Below, one piece after another: positions 9,474 to 17,649 of a stretch of 64,000 nucleotides of DNA. The translations under genes and the position numbers were made by a program. How positions within the stretch are numbered: position 1 is the first letter of the stretch; each line of letters opens with the position of its first letter. The notes beneath the pieces are model-generated. The model was not told the origin of the DNA, did not search any database, and saw nothing but the letters and a program-made list of their open reading frames with translations. The DNA comes from a bacterium (GTDB lineage: Bacteria > Vulcanimicrobiota > Vulcanimicrobiia > Vulcanimicrobiales > Vulcanimicrobiaceae). The stretch covers positions 1 through 64,000 of the forward strand of contig JAJYCL010000005.1 of NCBI GenBank assembly GCA_021778415.1. Reading direction: 5' to 3'.

Positions 9474-10196
9474 ATGGCTAGCTTTCCATTCTCATTCGTC
9501 GTTCCAACCTATAACGAAGCAGGGGGAATCGAGCGTCTTGTGCGCGCGACCTGCGAGGTGTTCGCCAAAAATGGCCTCGATGGCGAATTGATCGTTGTCG
9601 ATGATAATTCACCGGATGGAACAGGGGCGATCGTGGATCGCCTATCCGCCGAGTTGCCCGTCCGCTGCCTGCATCGACCGGGAAAGTTGGGGCTATCGAG
9701 TGGCGTCATTGACGGTTGGGCCTTCGCTCGTCCCGAATCGCTCGCGCTCGGTGCGATGGATGGCGACTTTAGCCACGATATTTCGATTATTCCCGCCATG
9801 GTGGAGGCACTTGCTTCCGGTCGCTACGGCCTTGCAATCGGGAGTCGATACGTACCCGGAGGCGGCATTTCCAATTGGCCCAAGCGACGCATCATCACGT
9901 CGCGCGTAGCGTGCATGCTCGCTCGCCCGCTGACCCCGATTAACGATATTACGAGTGGTTTTTTCTTGGTGAAGCGAGAGGCACTCGCGGGCGTAACCCT
10001 CGATCCGATCGGTTTTAAGATCGGTCTGGAGGTCGTAGCCAAGGCGCATTATGGAAAAGCCTTGGAAGTGCCCTACGTTTTTACCGACCGCATTGTCGGT
10101 GAATCGAAGCTCAATCAAAAAGAAATCCTCAACTATCTTAAACAGCTTGGGAAGCTCTATTCCGCGCGCCTCTTCCCGCGGCGAGGGACTCCCTAG
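9474..10196 (+). CDS. GT2 glycosyltransferase, polyprenol-phosphate mannosyltransferase-like
   Basis: The 240-residue protein is a DPM1-type GT-A glycosyltransferase. It has a PTYNEAGGIERLV N-terminus, VVDDNSPDGTG near residue 40 (nucleotide binding), MDGDFSHD near 95 (DxD metal site) and GSRYVPGG near 122. It should move mannose or glucose from a nucleotide sugar to polyprenyl phosphate at the inner membrane face. There is no C-terminal membrane segment, so it is the soluble single-domain form. It is the first gene of a tightly packed run with accD two bases downstream. The exact sugar cannot be told from sequence. Confidence 0.88.
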   Translation: MASFPFSFVVPTYNEAGGIERLVRATCEVFAKNGLDGELIVVDDNSPDGTGAIVDRLSAELPVRCLHRPGKLGLSSGVIDGWAFARPESLALGAMDGDFSHDISIIPAMVEALASGRYGLAIGSRYVPGGGISNWPKRRIITSRVACMLARPLTPINDITSGFFLVKREALAGVTLDPIGFKIGLEVVAKAHYGKALEVPYVFTDRIVGESKLNQKEILNYLKQLGKLYSARLFPRRGTP

Positions 10197-10198
10197 CC

Positions 10199-11040
10199 GT
10201 GGCAATACCCGATTGGTTGCGTTCACGTCGTACCGAACGTGACGATTCGAGGCATGACGCCGCGCTATGGACGAAGTGTCCATCATGCGCGGAGGTGCTC
10301 TATCGGCCCGATCTCTCGGCGAACCTTTTCGTCTGTACGCGTTGCCAGCATCATTTTCGCATGTCCGCATTCGATCGCATTGCGATGCTCATCGACGGTG
10401 ATTTCACGGAGATCGGCTCGAACGTTCTTCCAAGCGATCCGCTCACATGGGTCGATAAAAAAGCCTACCCGGTCAAGCTCGCGACCGATCGTGAAAAGAG
10501 CGGAATGACGGAGGCCGTTCTTTGCGGTCTCGGTTCGATTGGCGGTCACTCTGTTGCCCTCGGCGTTATGGATTTTTATTTTCGCGGTGGCACGATGGGC
10601 TCGGTCGTCGGTGAGCGACTGACGCTGATGCTCGAAGCTGCCTTGCAGAAACGACGCCCGGCGATCATCGTCACCGCTTCCGGTGGAGCGCGTATGGAAG
10701 AGGGAATGCTCGCGCTCATGCAGATGGCGAAAATTTCGAGCGCCGTCGCCCGTCTAAGCGAAGCGCGAATTCCTTTTCTGACCGTTCTCACCGATCCCAC
10801 AACCGGAGGCGTCTCGGCGTCGTTCGCATTTCAAGCCGACATCATCGTCGCAGAACGAAAAGCGATGATTGGCTTTGCAGGCCGCCGCGTTATCGAGCAA
10901 ACCATCCGCCAGAAACTCCCGGATCAGTTTCAAACCGCTGAATTTCTTTGGAGAAGGGGCATATCGATCGCGTTATCGATCGCCACGAACTCAAGGCGTT
11001 TCTCATTCGCATGCTGTCGTATCTAGCGGTGCCGGCATGA
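10199..11040 (+). CDS. accD: acetyl-CoA carboxylase carboxyltransferase beta subunit, with apparent one-base frameshift
   Basis: The gene starts at GTG 10199. Residues 27-49 hold the four-cysteine zinc ribbon (CPSC and CTRC), and the carboxyltransferase core is standard (GGTMGSVVGE, ASGGARMEEG, TDPTTGGVSASFA). AccD joins AccA to move the carboxyl group from biotin to acetyl-CoA for fatty acid synthesis. Near 10946-10950 the reading frame slips. As written it ends at 11026 with unrelated residues. One extra T in the CTTT run restores LLEKGHIDRVIDRHELKAF and a stop at 11038-11040 that overlaps the accA ATG. The corrected protein would have 280 residues. A homopolymer sequencing error is most likely; a true frameshift is the alternative. 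Confidence 0.9.
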
Positions 11041-12017
11041 ACATCATCGTCGAGCGTGAGAAGGGTCTGCTTGAATTAGAGCGCAGAATCGAAGAATTGC
11101 GCGTTGTTAACGCATCGCACGCCGTCGATATGTCGGGTGAAATCGCCGGACTCCAAGCCAAATACGCGCAGATTCAGCATGAGATTTTTGGATCGCTGAC
11201 GGCGTGGGAAAAAGTCCATATGGCACGGCACCCAATGCGGCCAACTGCGCTCGATTATCTGTCTGCGCTCGATGCGTACGACGAACTCCACGGAGATCGT
11301 CATTTCCGAGATGACCATGCAATCGTTGGCGGCCTGGGTCGCTTGGGCCAGCGGAATGTCGTCGTCATCGGACAGCAACGCGGTCGCGATACCAAGGAAA
11401 ATCTGTTGCGTAATTTCGGCATGGTGTCGCCGGAGGGCTATCGCAAAGTACAGCGTCTGGCCGAACTTGCCGGTCGCTTCGGCCTCCCGATTGTCACCTT
11501 CGTCGATACGAAAGGGGCAGATCCCGGTATCGGATCGGAAGAGCGAGCGCAATCCGAGGCGATCGCCCGCTGTCTCGTCACGTTTGCAATGGCGCCGGTT
11601 CCGATCGTCGCAACGATCATCGGCGAAGGTGGCTCGGGCGGAGCGTTAGCACTTGCGATTGCCAACAGCGTCGTGATGTTGGAGCACTCCGTCTATTCGG
11701 TCGCTTCGCCGGAAGGCGCGGCGGCAATTCTTTGGAGTGACGCCGGTAAAGCGGATGAAGCGGCGGAGCATCTCAAACTCACGGCCGCCGATCTCCAGCG
11801 ATTTGGAATCGTCGATCACATCGTGCCGGAACCGGTTGGCGGTGCGCATCGCGATGTGCCCGGAATCGTCGGCCGCGTCGTCGATACCGTTGGCGCAATC
11901 CTCGACTCGCTTGCATCAAAATCGGCCTCCGAGTTGACGGATGGGCGCTATTCCAAGTATCGTCAGATTGGAGCGCTCAACAGTGAGCGTGGGGAGGCCA
12001 CCGAATCGACCCCGTAG
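11037..12017 (+). CDS. accA: acetyl-CoA carboxylase carboxyltransferase alpha subunit
   Basis: The start is ATG 11037, which overlaps the frame-corrected accD stop as ATGA; 326 residues, normal for AccA. The helical N-terminus is followed by HPMRPTALDYL, the carboxyltransferase signature SPEGYRKVQRLAELAGRF, DTKGADPGIGSEERAQ, IGEGGSGGALA, and VYSVASPEGAAAILWSDA. It forms an alpha2beta2 carboxyltransferase with AccD and works with AccB/AccC, which are not in this window. The frame stays open 56 codons upstream into accD, but homology begins at MNIIVERE. Confidence 0.96.
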   Translation: MNIIVEREKGLLELERRIEELRVVNASHAVDMSGEIAGLQAKYAQIQHEIFGSLTAWEKVHMARHPMRPTALDYLSALDAYDELHGDRHFRDDHAIVGGLGRLGQRNVVVIGQQRGRDTKENLLRNFGMVSPEGYRKVQRLAELAGRFGLPIVTFVDTKGADPGIGSEERAQSEAIARCLVTFAMAPVPIVATIIGEGGSGGALALAIANSVVMLEHSVYSVASPEGAAAILWSDAGKADEAAEHLKLTAADLQRFGIVDHIVPEPVGGAHRDVPGIVGRVVDTVGAILDSLASKSASELTDGRYSKYRQIGALNSERGEATESTP

Positions 12018-12088
12018 CGCGCCGTCGGCGCACCTCTGGCGTCATCCGATTCGCGGGCCGGTCGCTCACCGCAGCGATCGCGCTCGTT

Positions 12089-12343
12089 GTGTTTTCGCTT
12101 GTGGGTTTTCAGTTTGCGCGCATCATCAACGAGAATGTCACGATGCAGCATGATCTCTCCGACGTTACTGCGCAGGTCTCGGCCTTAGAGGCCAAAGCTA
12201 CACATGATCGCGTTCAGATTCGTCGTTTAAGCGATCCTCGCGGAGCGGTTCCAGAAATTCATTCCCGACTTCGGTACGTCCGCGCGAACGAAGAGCTGGT
12301 CATCGTTACGCCTGCCTCTTCCCCGCACCCCTCGTCGCCTTGA
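12089..12343 (+). CDS. DivIC/FtsB-like septum formation protein; start uncertain
   Basis: The protein has a transmembrane helix, a short coiled coil (about residues 12-40) and a C-terminal LSDPRGAVPEIHSRLRYVRANEELVIVTP. This is the Lk-DP..ie..AR..L.yv.pgE pattern of DivIC/FtsB divisome proteins, which bridge FtsQ/DivIB and FtsL. The only canonical start, GTG 12089, cuts the membrane helix in half. Coding similarity clearly extends upstream to about 12040 (residues RFAGRSLTAAIALVV), where only ATC or GTC codons and no ATG/GTG/TTG are in frame. The true start is therefore noncanonical or the sequence has an error. The stop overlaps the next gene as TTGA. Confidence 0.75.
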   Translation: MFSLVGFQFARIINENVTMQHDLSDVTAQVSALEAKATHDRVQIRRLSDPRGAVPEIHSRLRYVRANEELVIVTPASSPHPSSP

Positions 12344-12624
12344 ACGGACGCATACTTCAGATCTCTTCGAGCGGTGGTCTCGTTCGTTTGGAATCCGGGG
12401 AGCTTGCGACACTTTCGAGCCGCGATTTTCTTGCTAATAAGGCGCGCTACGAACGACTCATGAGTACGGATCGAACTGCCGAGTTCGATGTGCGTCAGTC
12501 CGGGCGCCGTTTGGTCGCAGAATTAGCCGTGCAATTGCGCGATGAGGAATTCGAAGAGAAACTTGCCGGCTACCTGCGCGAGAGCGAGTCGGCGCTTGGT
12601 CTCGACGGCGCGATCCACGAGTAA
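12340..12624 (+). CDS. small protein, possible S1-like beta-barrel
   Basis: The 94-residue protein begins at a TTG overlapping the upstream stop. The first 65 residues (NGRILQISSSGGLVRLESGE then LSSRDFL and FDVRQSGRRLVAELAV) have the strand pattern of an S1-like RNA-binding barrel. An acidic, helical tail follows. In Firmicutes a small S1 protein (YabR) follows divIC, so the position supports this weak call. No RNA-binding residues can be confirmed. Its job may be translational or linked to the neighbouring division and stringent-response genes. Confidence 0.55.
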   Translation: MNGRILQISSSGGLVRLESGELATLSSRDFLANKARYERLMSTDRTAEFDVRQSGRRLVAELAVQLRDEEFEEKLAGYLRESESALGLDGAIHE

Positions 12625-12628
12625 TGCT

Positions 12629-13834
12629 ATGAATCGCGCTGTTCTTTCCATTGGCTCGAATTCGACGCGCGTGCTTGTCGCGACATTGGCGAATCAGAAT
12701 CCTCAGGTTCTTTACGCCGCTTCTATCGGCACGCGAATCGGCGAAGGCCTGAAAACCGACGGTCACTTGGGCGATGAGCCAATGGCCAGAACGCTCAACG
12801 CGCTTCGCGAGCACCTTGCTGCAATTGCGGCGTTTGCGCCAATGCATGTGACGGTGGTCGCAACAAACGCGGTGCGACGAGCAAAAAATGCGGATGCCTT
12901 CGCTGCGATGGTCTTTGCACTCACAAACGTGCAACTGCGTATCCTTTCCGGCGATGACGAAGCGCGAGCGGCTTACCGAGGTGCTCTCACGGCCCTCTCG
13001 AGCATCGAACGGGCCACTCGGACGCGTTTTGGCGTCATTGATACCGGTGGAGGATCAACGGAATACGCGGTTGGGCACTCGAGCCGACCGGACGTTGCGA
13101 TATCGTGTGAAATCGGCGCTGTTCGGCTGACCGAACGCTTTGCGCAACTTGCCGGAAAATCAGGTCCGATTGCCGACGATGTCCTCTCCGAGGCGCTCTT
13201 CGCAGCGCGGGAGAGGCTTGCCGCGCTGGCAGCGTTCCCGTTTGTCGAGCGCCTCCTCTGCGTCGGTGGGAGTGCAACTTCACTTGCCGCTCTCATCGCC
13301 GGGAGTGGCGAACCCGTCCCTTCTCGAGTCTTAACGCGTCAACAAATCCAGCAGGGCATTGAAATGTTGCGCGAGCGGGCCTTCGAGCAACGGATCGCCA
13401 TGCCGGGAATGCGCGCCCAACGAGCCGATATTCTGCTTGCCGGGGCGTTAATTCTGGATTCGGCATTTGCGCTACTCGGCCATGAGCGGGCGCTGACGAC
13501 AACAGCGGACCTTCCACTCGGCGTGTTGCTCCTCGATGCGGAGGAGAGCGGGGCCTCGGCCGCGCAGGAGCCTTTCCGGGAGGAACCAGCCATGCAAGAT
13601 GCCGAGATTCAGTCTCAGATCGATGTGCTTGTCGAAGAAAAAAATCGTTTGCTCGAGCATGATGATGCTCACCCGATGAGCGATCAAACGCGTTCGCGCG
13701 TGGAATGGCTTGAAGTCGAATTGGACCGACTGTGGGATCTTCTCCGTCAGCGACGAGCCCGTCGGGAGTTCGGCCAAGACCCGGAAGTCGCAACGATTCG
13801 TCCGGCCGATGTTGTGGAGAATTACGTCGAGTAA
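12629..13834 (+). CDS. Ppx/GppA phosphatase with C-terminal DUF2630 domain
   Basis: Starting at ATG 12629, residues 1-305 form a Ppx/GppA actin-like phosphatase: SIGSNSTRVLVA at the N-terminus (phosphate-1 loop) and DTGGGSTEY near 133 (phosphate-2 loop). The family hydrolyses exopolyphosphate or pppGpp. Residues 322-401 are a separate module matching DUF2630: an acidic start with IQSQIDVLVEEKNRLLEHD, then the hallmark LDRLWDLLRQRRARREFG and a RPADVVENY ending. The join is in frame. At the domain boundary a strong GGGAGG (13578-13583) precedes ATG 13592, so the last 80 residues may also be made alone. The role of DUF2630, common in Actinobacteria as a stand-alone protein, is unknown. Confidence 0.9.
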   Translation: MNRAVLSIGSNSTRVLVATLANQNPQVLYAASIGTRIGEGLKTDGHLGDEPMARTLNALREHLAAIAAFAPMHVTVVATNAVRRAKNADAFAAMVFALTNVQLRILSGDDEARAAYRGALTALSSIERATRTRFGVIDTGGGSTEYAVGHSSRPDVAISCEIGAVRLTERFAQLAGKSGPIADDVLSEALFAARERLAALAAFPFVERLLCVGGSATSLAALIAGSGEPVPSRVLTRQQIQQGIEMLRERAFEQRIAMPGMRAQRADILLAGALILDSAFALLGHERALTTTADLPLGVLLLDAEESGASAAQEPFREEPAMQDAEIQSQIDVLVEEKNRLLEHDDAHPMSDQTRSRVEWLEVELDRLWDLLRQRRARREFGQDPEVATIRPADVVENYVE

Positions 13835-13848
13835 TCCTCACTCATCTC

Positions 13849-13932
13849 GGGATGATGGTGGAATCGGTAGACACAGCAGACTTAAAATCTGCAGTTCGAA
13901 AGAGCGTCCGGGTTCAAGTCCCGGTCATCCCA
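13849..13932 (+). tRNA. tRNA-Leu (anticodon TAA)
   Basis: The 84-base gene has a perfect 7-bp acceptor stem (GGGATGA with TCATCCC) and discriminator A. The anticodon loop CTTAAAA sits in a 5-bp stem GCAGA/TCTGC, with anticodon TAA at 13883-13885. The extended variable arm and the GGTTCAAGTCC T-loop are class II Leu features. CCA is not encoded. Confidence 0.97.
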
Positions 13933-13957
13933 AGTAAAGTCCCCCGTAAAGGCAACC

Positions 13958-14397
13958 GTCACCCTGAGGAGCGCACGCAGTGCGCGTCTCGAAGGGCTCC
14001 GTCACCCTACAGGAGCACGCGAAGCGTGCGTCTCGAAGGGCCCTGTCACCCTGAGGAGCGCACGCAGTGCGCGTCTCGAAGGGCTCCGTCACCCTGAGGA
14101 GCGCACGCAGTGCGCGTCTCGAAGGGCCCTGTCACCCTGAGGAGCACGCGAAGCGTGCGTCTCGAAGGGCGCGTGCTCCGTAGGGAATGTGCTTCGAGAC
14201 GCGATGCTTCGCATCGCTCCTCAGCATGACAGTACGTTGTCACCCTGAGGAGCGCACGAAGTGCGCGTCTCGAAGGGTGGGCGCGGATGTTGCACGCTAA
14301 CGCGTGCTCCGTAGGGAATGTGCTTCGAGACGCGATGCTTCGCATCGCTCCTCAGCATGACAGGGGCGTCACACTGCAGGAGCGCGCGAGGGGTGCG
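13958..14397. repeat. array of about eight palindromic 40-bp repeats
   Basis: Units begin GTCACCCTGAGGAGC and end TCTCGAAGGGC, with a small palindrome (GCGCACGCAGTGCGC or GCACGCGAAGCGTGC) in the middle. Direct copies lie at 13958, 14001, 14045, 14088, 14131 and 14239. Inverted copies lie at 14191-14230 and 14322-14361, and a degenerate copy at 14368-14397. The inverted units sit in a longer direct repeat of about 60 bp (14171-14231 and 14301-14362). Each unit can fold into a hairpin. The array fills the gap between tRNA-Leu and the M61 peptidase; there is no gene in it. It lacks CRISPR-type unique spacers. Confidence 0.95.
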
Positions 14398-14401
14398 TTG
14401 G

Positions 14402-16297
14402 TTATTTTTTGGCGTGTGGGGCCATGATCTTTGCTAGGAGATCGGGCCGTGATTTTTCGCGAACGAGATGCGGATAGAGCAGTCCGCCGGTGTAGGTGAC
14501 GGGTATCGTATCGAACCATCCGTCGCGACTGACGAGAAGCGAGATTGGAGCTTTGCTCTTGACCGATGCCGTAATTGCATCGTCCAAAACCGGCCCTTCA
14601 AACTCTTCGCCGTTAACGGCCATAAGTTCCATGCCCGGTGCGAGTCCAGCGTTCCATGCAGCAGAACCCTTGCGCACATCGAGAATCCGCCCGTTGCCGG
14701 CAATGTTTGCACCCAGCGAAAACCACAATGGAACACTGTGGAACGCCTCTGCGCGCGCTGTGATGAACGTGTTCGGCTTGGTCGTGTACTCGAGTTTCCA
14801 GCCGGAACGCGCAATCATATTCGTCGGTGGATGGACGGCAACGGAGTAGACGTATTTCTGGAAGAAACCATGCCAATCGTAGGGCTGTACACGGTTTAAC
14901 AGCGCCTCGATTTGCGCGCGATCGTAGGTTTTTGTCACATAGTATGGCGTCACGCCGCCGGCGTAGAGATGTAAAAAGTCATCGAGTGATTTCTTGCCGC
15001 CGGATTTTTGGCGAATGATGGTGTCGGCGTCAAGCCACATCAACTCGCCTTCTGTGTAGAAATCGCCACCGGTACGTCGTAGCGATGAATAGGCTCCGCG
15101 AGCAACGTAGTAATACGGCGCGCCGGTTGTGAGATCGATGATCGGCGTATGGAGGCGCCCCGGTTCGTAATCCATCGATGCATAAATCGATGCGAGATAT
15201 TCGGGATATTCCGATGGCTTGCGAATGCCCGAACGGAACGAAAGCAGATCGCCAAGATATTGGTTCATGCCCTCGTAAACCCACAGGAGATCGGTCTTTT
15301 CCGGAATCTGGAAATTCGGCGTCGTCAGATCCGCCGGGCGTCGATATTTTCCGTTCCAGGAGTGTGAGAACTCGTGCGTGAGGAGATCGCCTCCGGTCAG
15401 TTGGCCGAGGGCCGTCATGAAATCGGCGGGAGCACGGTCATCGCTCGACGAGTGATGTTCGATGCCTTCGTAGCCAATCGGATCTGAAAGTGTGAGCAAT
15501 GAGTGATAGTGCTGCCAGTGACGCCCGCCATAGAGGGCGATGGCTTCCGGCGCGACGCGATGATACGGTGCGAGAATTTTTTTCGAAATATTGAGCGTTC
15601 GCGGCGAATCGGCAAACATATCGAGCGTCATATCATCGCCGGACGCATCTTTCCAGAGAGCAACATGTTTGACGTATCGTCCAATATCGAACGGTGAGTC
15701 GATGAGTGTCGCAAGGGGAAGTACCTGCGAGACAACGGTGTCGCCACTGCGCGTTGATGGCAGCGCCGTGCCATAATCCCAACCCGCTGGAAGGGTGATC
15801 GATGTCTTAAAATAGTCCTGATGCGAATTTGTGTTCGCTTGATACAGTAACGCACGATTAAAATTAAGAACGGCAAGGTTACGCGTTGCCATCGTATCCG
15901 GCGCGTTGAGGATCGTCATAAAATCCGCGTTGATACTGGTAACGCCGGCGGGAACATCGACATGGAAGGCATACAGATCGACCCCGTCGCGAACCCAGTC
16001 GAGTTGCTTGCCGTTGGCCGAAAAACGCAACACCGAAAGATCTTCAAGCGGACCGGTAGGGCCATGCTCGCCTGGTATCCATTCCGGGTACACAACGGTG
16101 AATTCGCCGGCCTGCGCCGGAATGGTTTCGTGAACGCGCATGAGGCCGCGGGCGGCCATGCGAGCATCAATCGTTAAAACCGTTGGCTGTGTTTGTGTCG
16201 AGAGCGAGGGGCCGAGCGACGGTGCGGGAGCTGCGGCGAGCAGCCCGAACGCCGCAATAGCGGCTACGGCAAATGAGCCGGAGAGCCGACGAATCAT
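14402..16297 (-). CDS. secreted M61-family glycyl aminopeptidase with PDZ domain
   Basis: ATG 16297 has an AGGAGGT ribosome site six bases upstream, which decides the start (631 residues). A signal peptide (about 1-24) precedes the M61 N-terminal beta domain (about 35-195). The gluzincin catalytic domain follows, with HEFSHSWN at residues 308-315; His308, Glu309 and His312 match the HExxH zinc site, and YEGMNQYLGDL follows. A C-terminal PDZ-like domain sits around residues 520-620 (SAAWNAGLAPGMELMAVNGEEF). The family removes N-terminal Gly or Ala from peptides in the periplasm. It is transcribed divergently from the oxidoreductase at 16392. Its 3' end abuts the repeat array. Confidence 0.93.
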   Translation of the reverse strand: MIRRLSGSFAVAAIAAFGLLAAAPAPSLGPSLSTQTQPTVLTIDARMAARGLMRVHETIPAQAGEFTVVYPEWIPGEHGPTGPLEDLSVLRFSANGKQLDWVRDGVDLYAFHVDVPAGVTSINADFMTILNAPDTMATRNLAVLNFNRALLYQANTNSHQDYFKTSITLPAGWDYGTALPSTRSGDTVVSQVLPLATLIDSPFDIGRYVKHVALWKDASGDDMTLDMFADSPRTLNISKKILAPYHRVAPEAIALYGGRHWQHYHSLLTLSDPIGYEGIEHHSSSDDRAPADFMTALGQLTGGDLLTHEFSHSWNGKYRRPADLTTPNFQIPEKTDLLWVYEGMNQYLGDLLSFRSGIRKPSEYPEYLASIYASMDYEPGRLHTPIIDLTTGAPYYYVARGAYSSLRRTGGDFYTEGELMWLDADTIIRQKSGGKKSLDDFLHLYAGGVTPYYVTKTYDRAQIEALLNRVQPYDWHGFFQKYVYSVAVHPPTNMIARSGWKLEYTTKPNTFITARAEAFHSVPLWFSLGANIAGNGRILDVRKGSAAWNAGLAPGMELMAVNGEEFEGPVLDDAITASVKSKAPISLLVSRDGWFDTIPVTYTGGLLYPHLVREKSRPDLLAKIMAPHAKK

Positions 16298-16391
16298 GCG
16301 AATACCTCCTAGAAATGTTCGGTTCGAGCCGGATTTCCGTTCCCCACTGGGTGCAACCTTGCAGCGAGCGAGCTGGTTAGGACCGCGCGTA

Positions 16392-17501
16392 ATGCCAAAA
16401 TTACTTTCGCCATTTGATTTGCGCTCCGTTGAATTGGAGAATCGCATCGTCGTCTCGCCGATGTGTCAATATTCCGCACACGACGGCGTTGCGAGTGATT
16501 GGCATCTCGTAAACCTCGGGCAGTTTGCGCTTGGCGGCCCCGGTTTGGTGTTTTTTGAGGCCACACACGTGAGCCCGGAGGCACGTATCACTCCCTGGTG
16601 TCTCGGCTTGTACGGCGACGAACATGAACGCGGCATGCGCCGGATCGTCGATTTTATTCACGGGAATTCGCAGAGTAAAATCGGCGTGCAACTTGCCCAT
16701 GCCGGTCGCAAAGCATCGGTCGCTGTGCCTTGGGAAGGCGGCGCGCCGATTACCGATTCGCGCGGATGGCAGCCGGTTGCGCCCTCGGCATTGCCGTTTA
16801 CGTCCGATGGTCCGAGTGTGCGCGCGCTGGATGCACCCGGTCTGGCCAAAATTCGCCGGGACTTTGTCGACGCCACGCGCCGCTGCCTGCGCATGAATGC
16901 CGATGTCATCGAACTTCATTTTGCCCATGGATATCTCGTCCATCAGTTCTTGTCGCCACTCTCCAATGTGCGTACCGATGCCTATGGTGGATCGCTGGAA
17001 AATCGCATGCGTTTCGCGCTGGAACTTTTTGACGATGTTCGCGCGGCGTGGCCGGCCGAAAAAGCGCTCGGGGTGCGGATATCGGCAACCGACTACGTCG
17101 CCGGCGGCTGGAATCTTGACGAGTCGATCATTTTCAGCAGAGAGCTTTCTGCGCGGGGATGCGATTTTATCGATGTCAGCAGCGGTGGTCTCTCTCCCTT
17201 GCAAAAAATCGACCCGACTCCCGGCTACCAGGTTCCGTTTTCACGAGCGATTCGGGACGCCGTCGATATTGCCACCATCGCCGTCGGCATGATCCTGGAT
17301 CCTCGGCATGCCGAGCGCATCGTCGCCGAGGGTGACGCCGATCTTGTGGCGCTGGCGCGGGGTATGATTCGCGATCCGCATTGGGCGTGGGGAGCAGCCG
17401 ATGAGCTCGGCGGAACGGTTTTTGCGCCGAATCAATATGCGCGAGGACGGGCGTCTCACTACCAACGGCCGGCAGGAGTCGACGCCCAAACGCCAAAATG
17501 A
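16392..17501 (+). CDS. old yellow enzyme, NADPH dehydrogenase (YqjM-like)
   Basis: The 369-residue protein from ATG 16392 is an FMN TIM barrel of the OYE family. It has LENRIVVSPMCQYSA near residues 18-32 (the Cys of the YqjM subgroup), the substrate-binding HFAHGYLVHQFLSPLSNVRTD around 175-195 and YGGSLENRMRF. The phosphate-binding end reads VGMILDPRHAERIVAEGDADLVALARGMIRDP. It reduces activated alkenes with NADPH. The gene is divergent from the M61 peptidase with a 94-base shared promoter region, and nothing downstream forms an obvious operon. The physiological substrate is not predictable. Confidence 0.93.
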   Translation: MPKLLSPFDLRSVELENRIVVSPMCQYSAHDGVASDWHLVNLGQFALGGPGLVFFEATHVSPEARITPWCLGLYGDEHERGMRRIVDFIHGNSQSKIGVQLAHAGRKASVAVPWEGGAPITDSRGWQPVAPSALPFTSDGPSVRALDAPGLAKIRRDFVDATRRCLRMNADVIELHFAHGYLVHQFLSPLSNVRTDAYGGSLENRMRFALELFDDVRAAWPAEKALGVRISATDYVAGGWNLDESIIFSRELSARGCDFIDVSSGGLSPLQKIDPTPGYQVPFSRAIRDAVDIATIAVGMILDPRHAERIVAEGDADLVALARGMIRDPHWAWGAADELGGTVFAPNQYARGRASHYQRPAGVDAQTPK

Positions 17502-17649
17502 CAAGGAATCGCAAATTACGCTTCCTCTCGCCTTGTGTGACTGTGGGGAAACCTGTTGCGTTGTTTGTTCGTTCCCGGTAGGGTTACGGGCGTTACGCTC
17601 GATTCGGTGCTCCTACCGAATCCATCGCTGATCTTGGAGGTCACCCCAC

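Noticed and set aside
10869-11036. N-terminal extension of accA
   Set aside because: The frame is open but overlaps accD, and AccA homology starts at ATG 11037.
13958-14397. CRISPR array
   Set aside because: Units are internally palindromic, occur in both orientations and lack uniform unique spacers; no cas gene is near.
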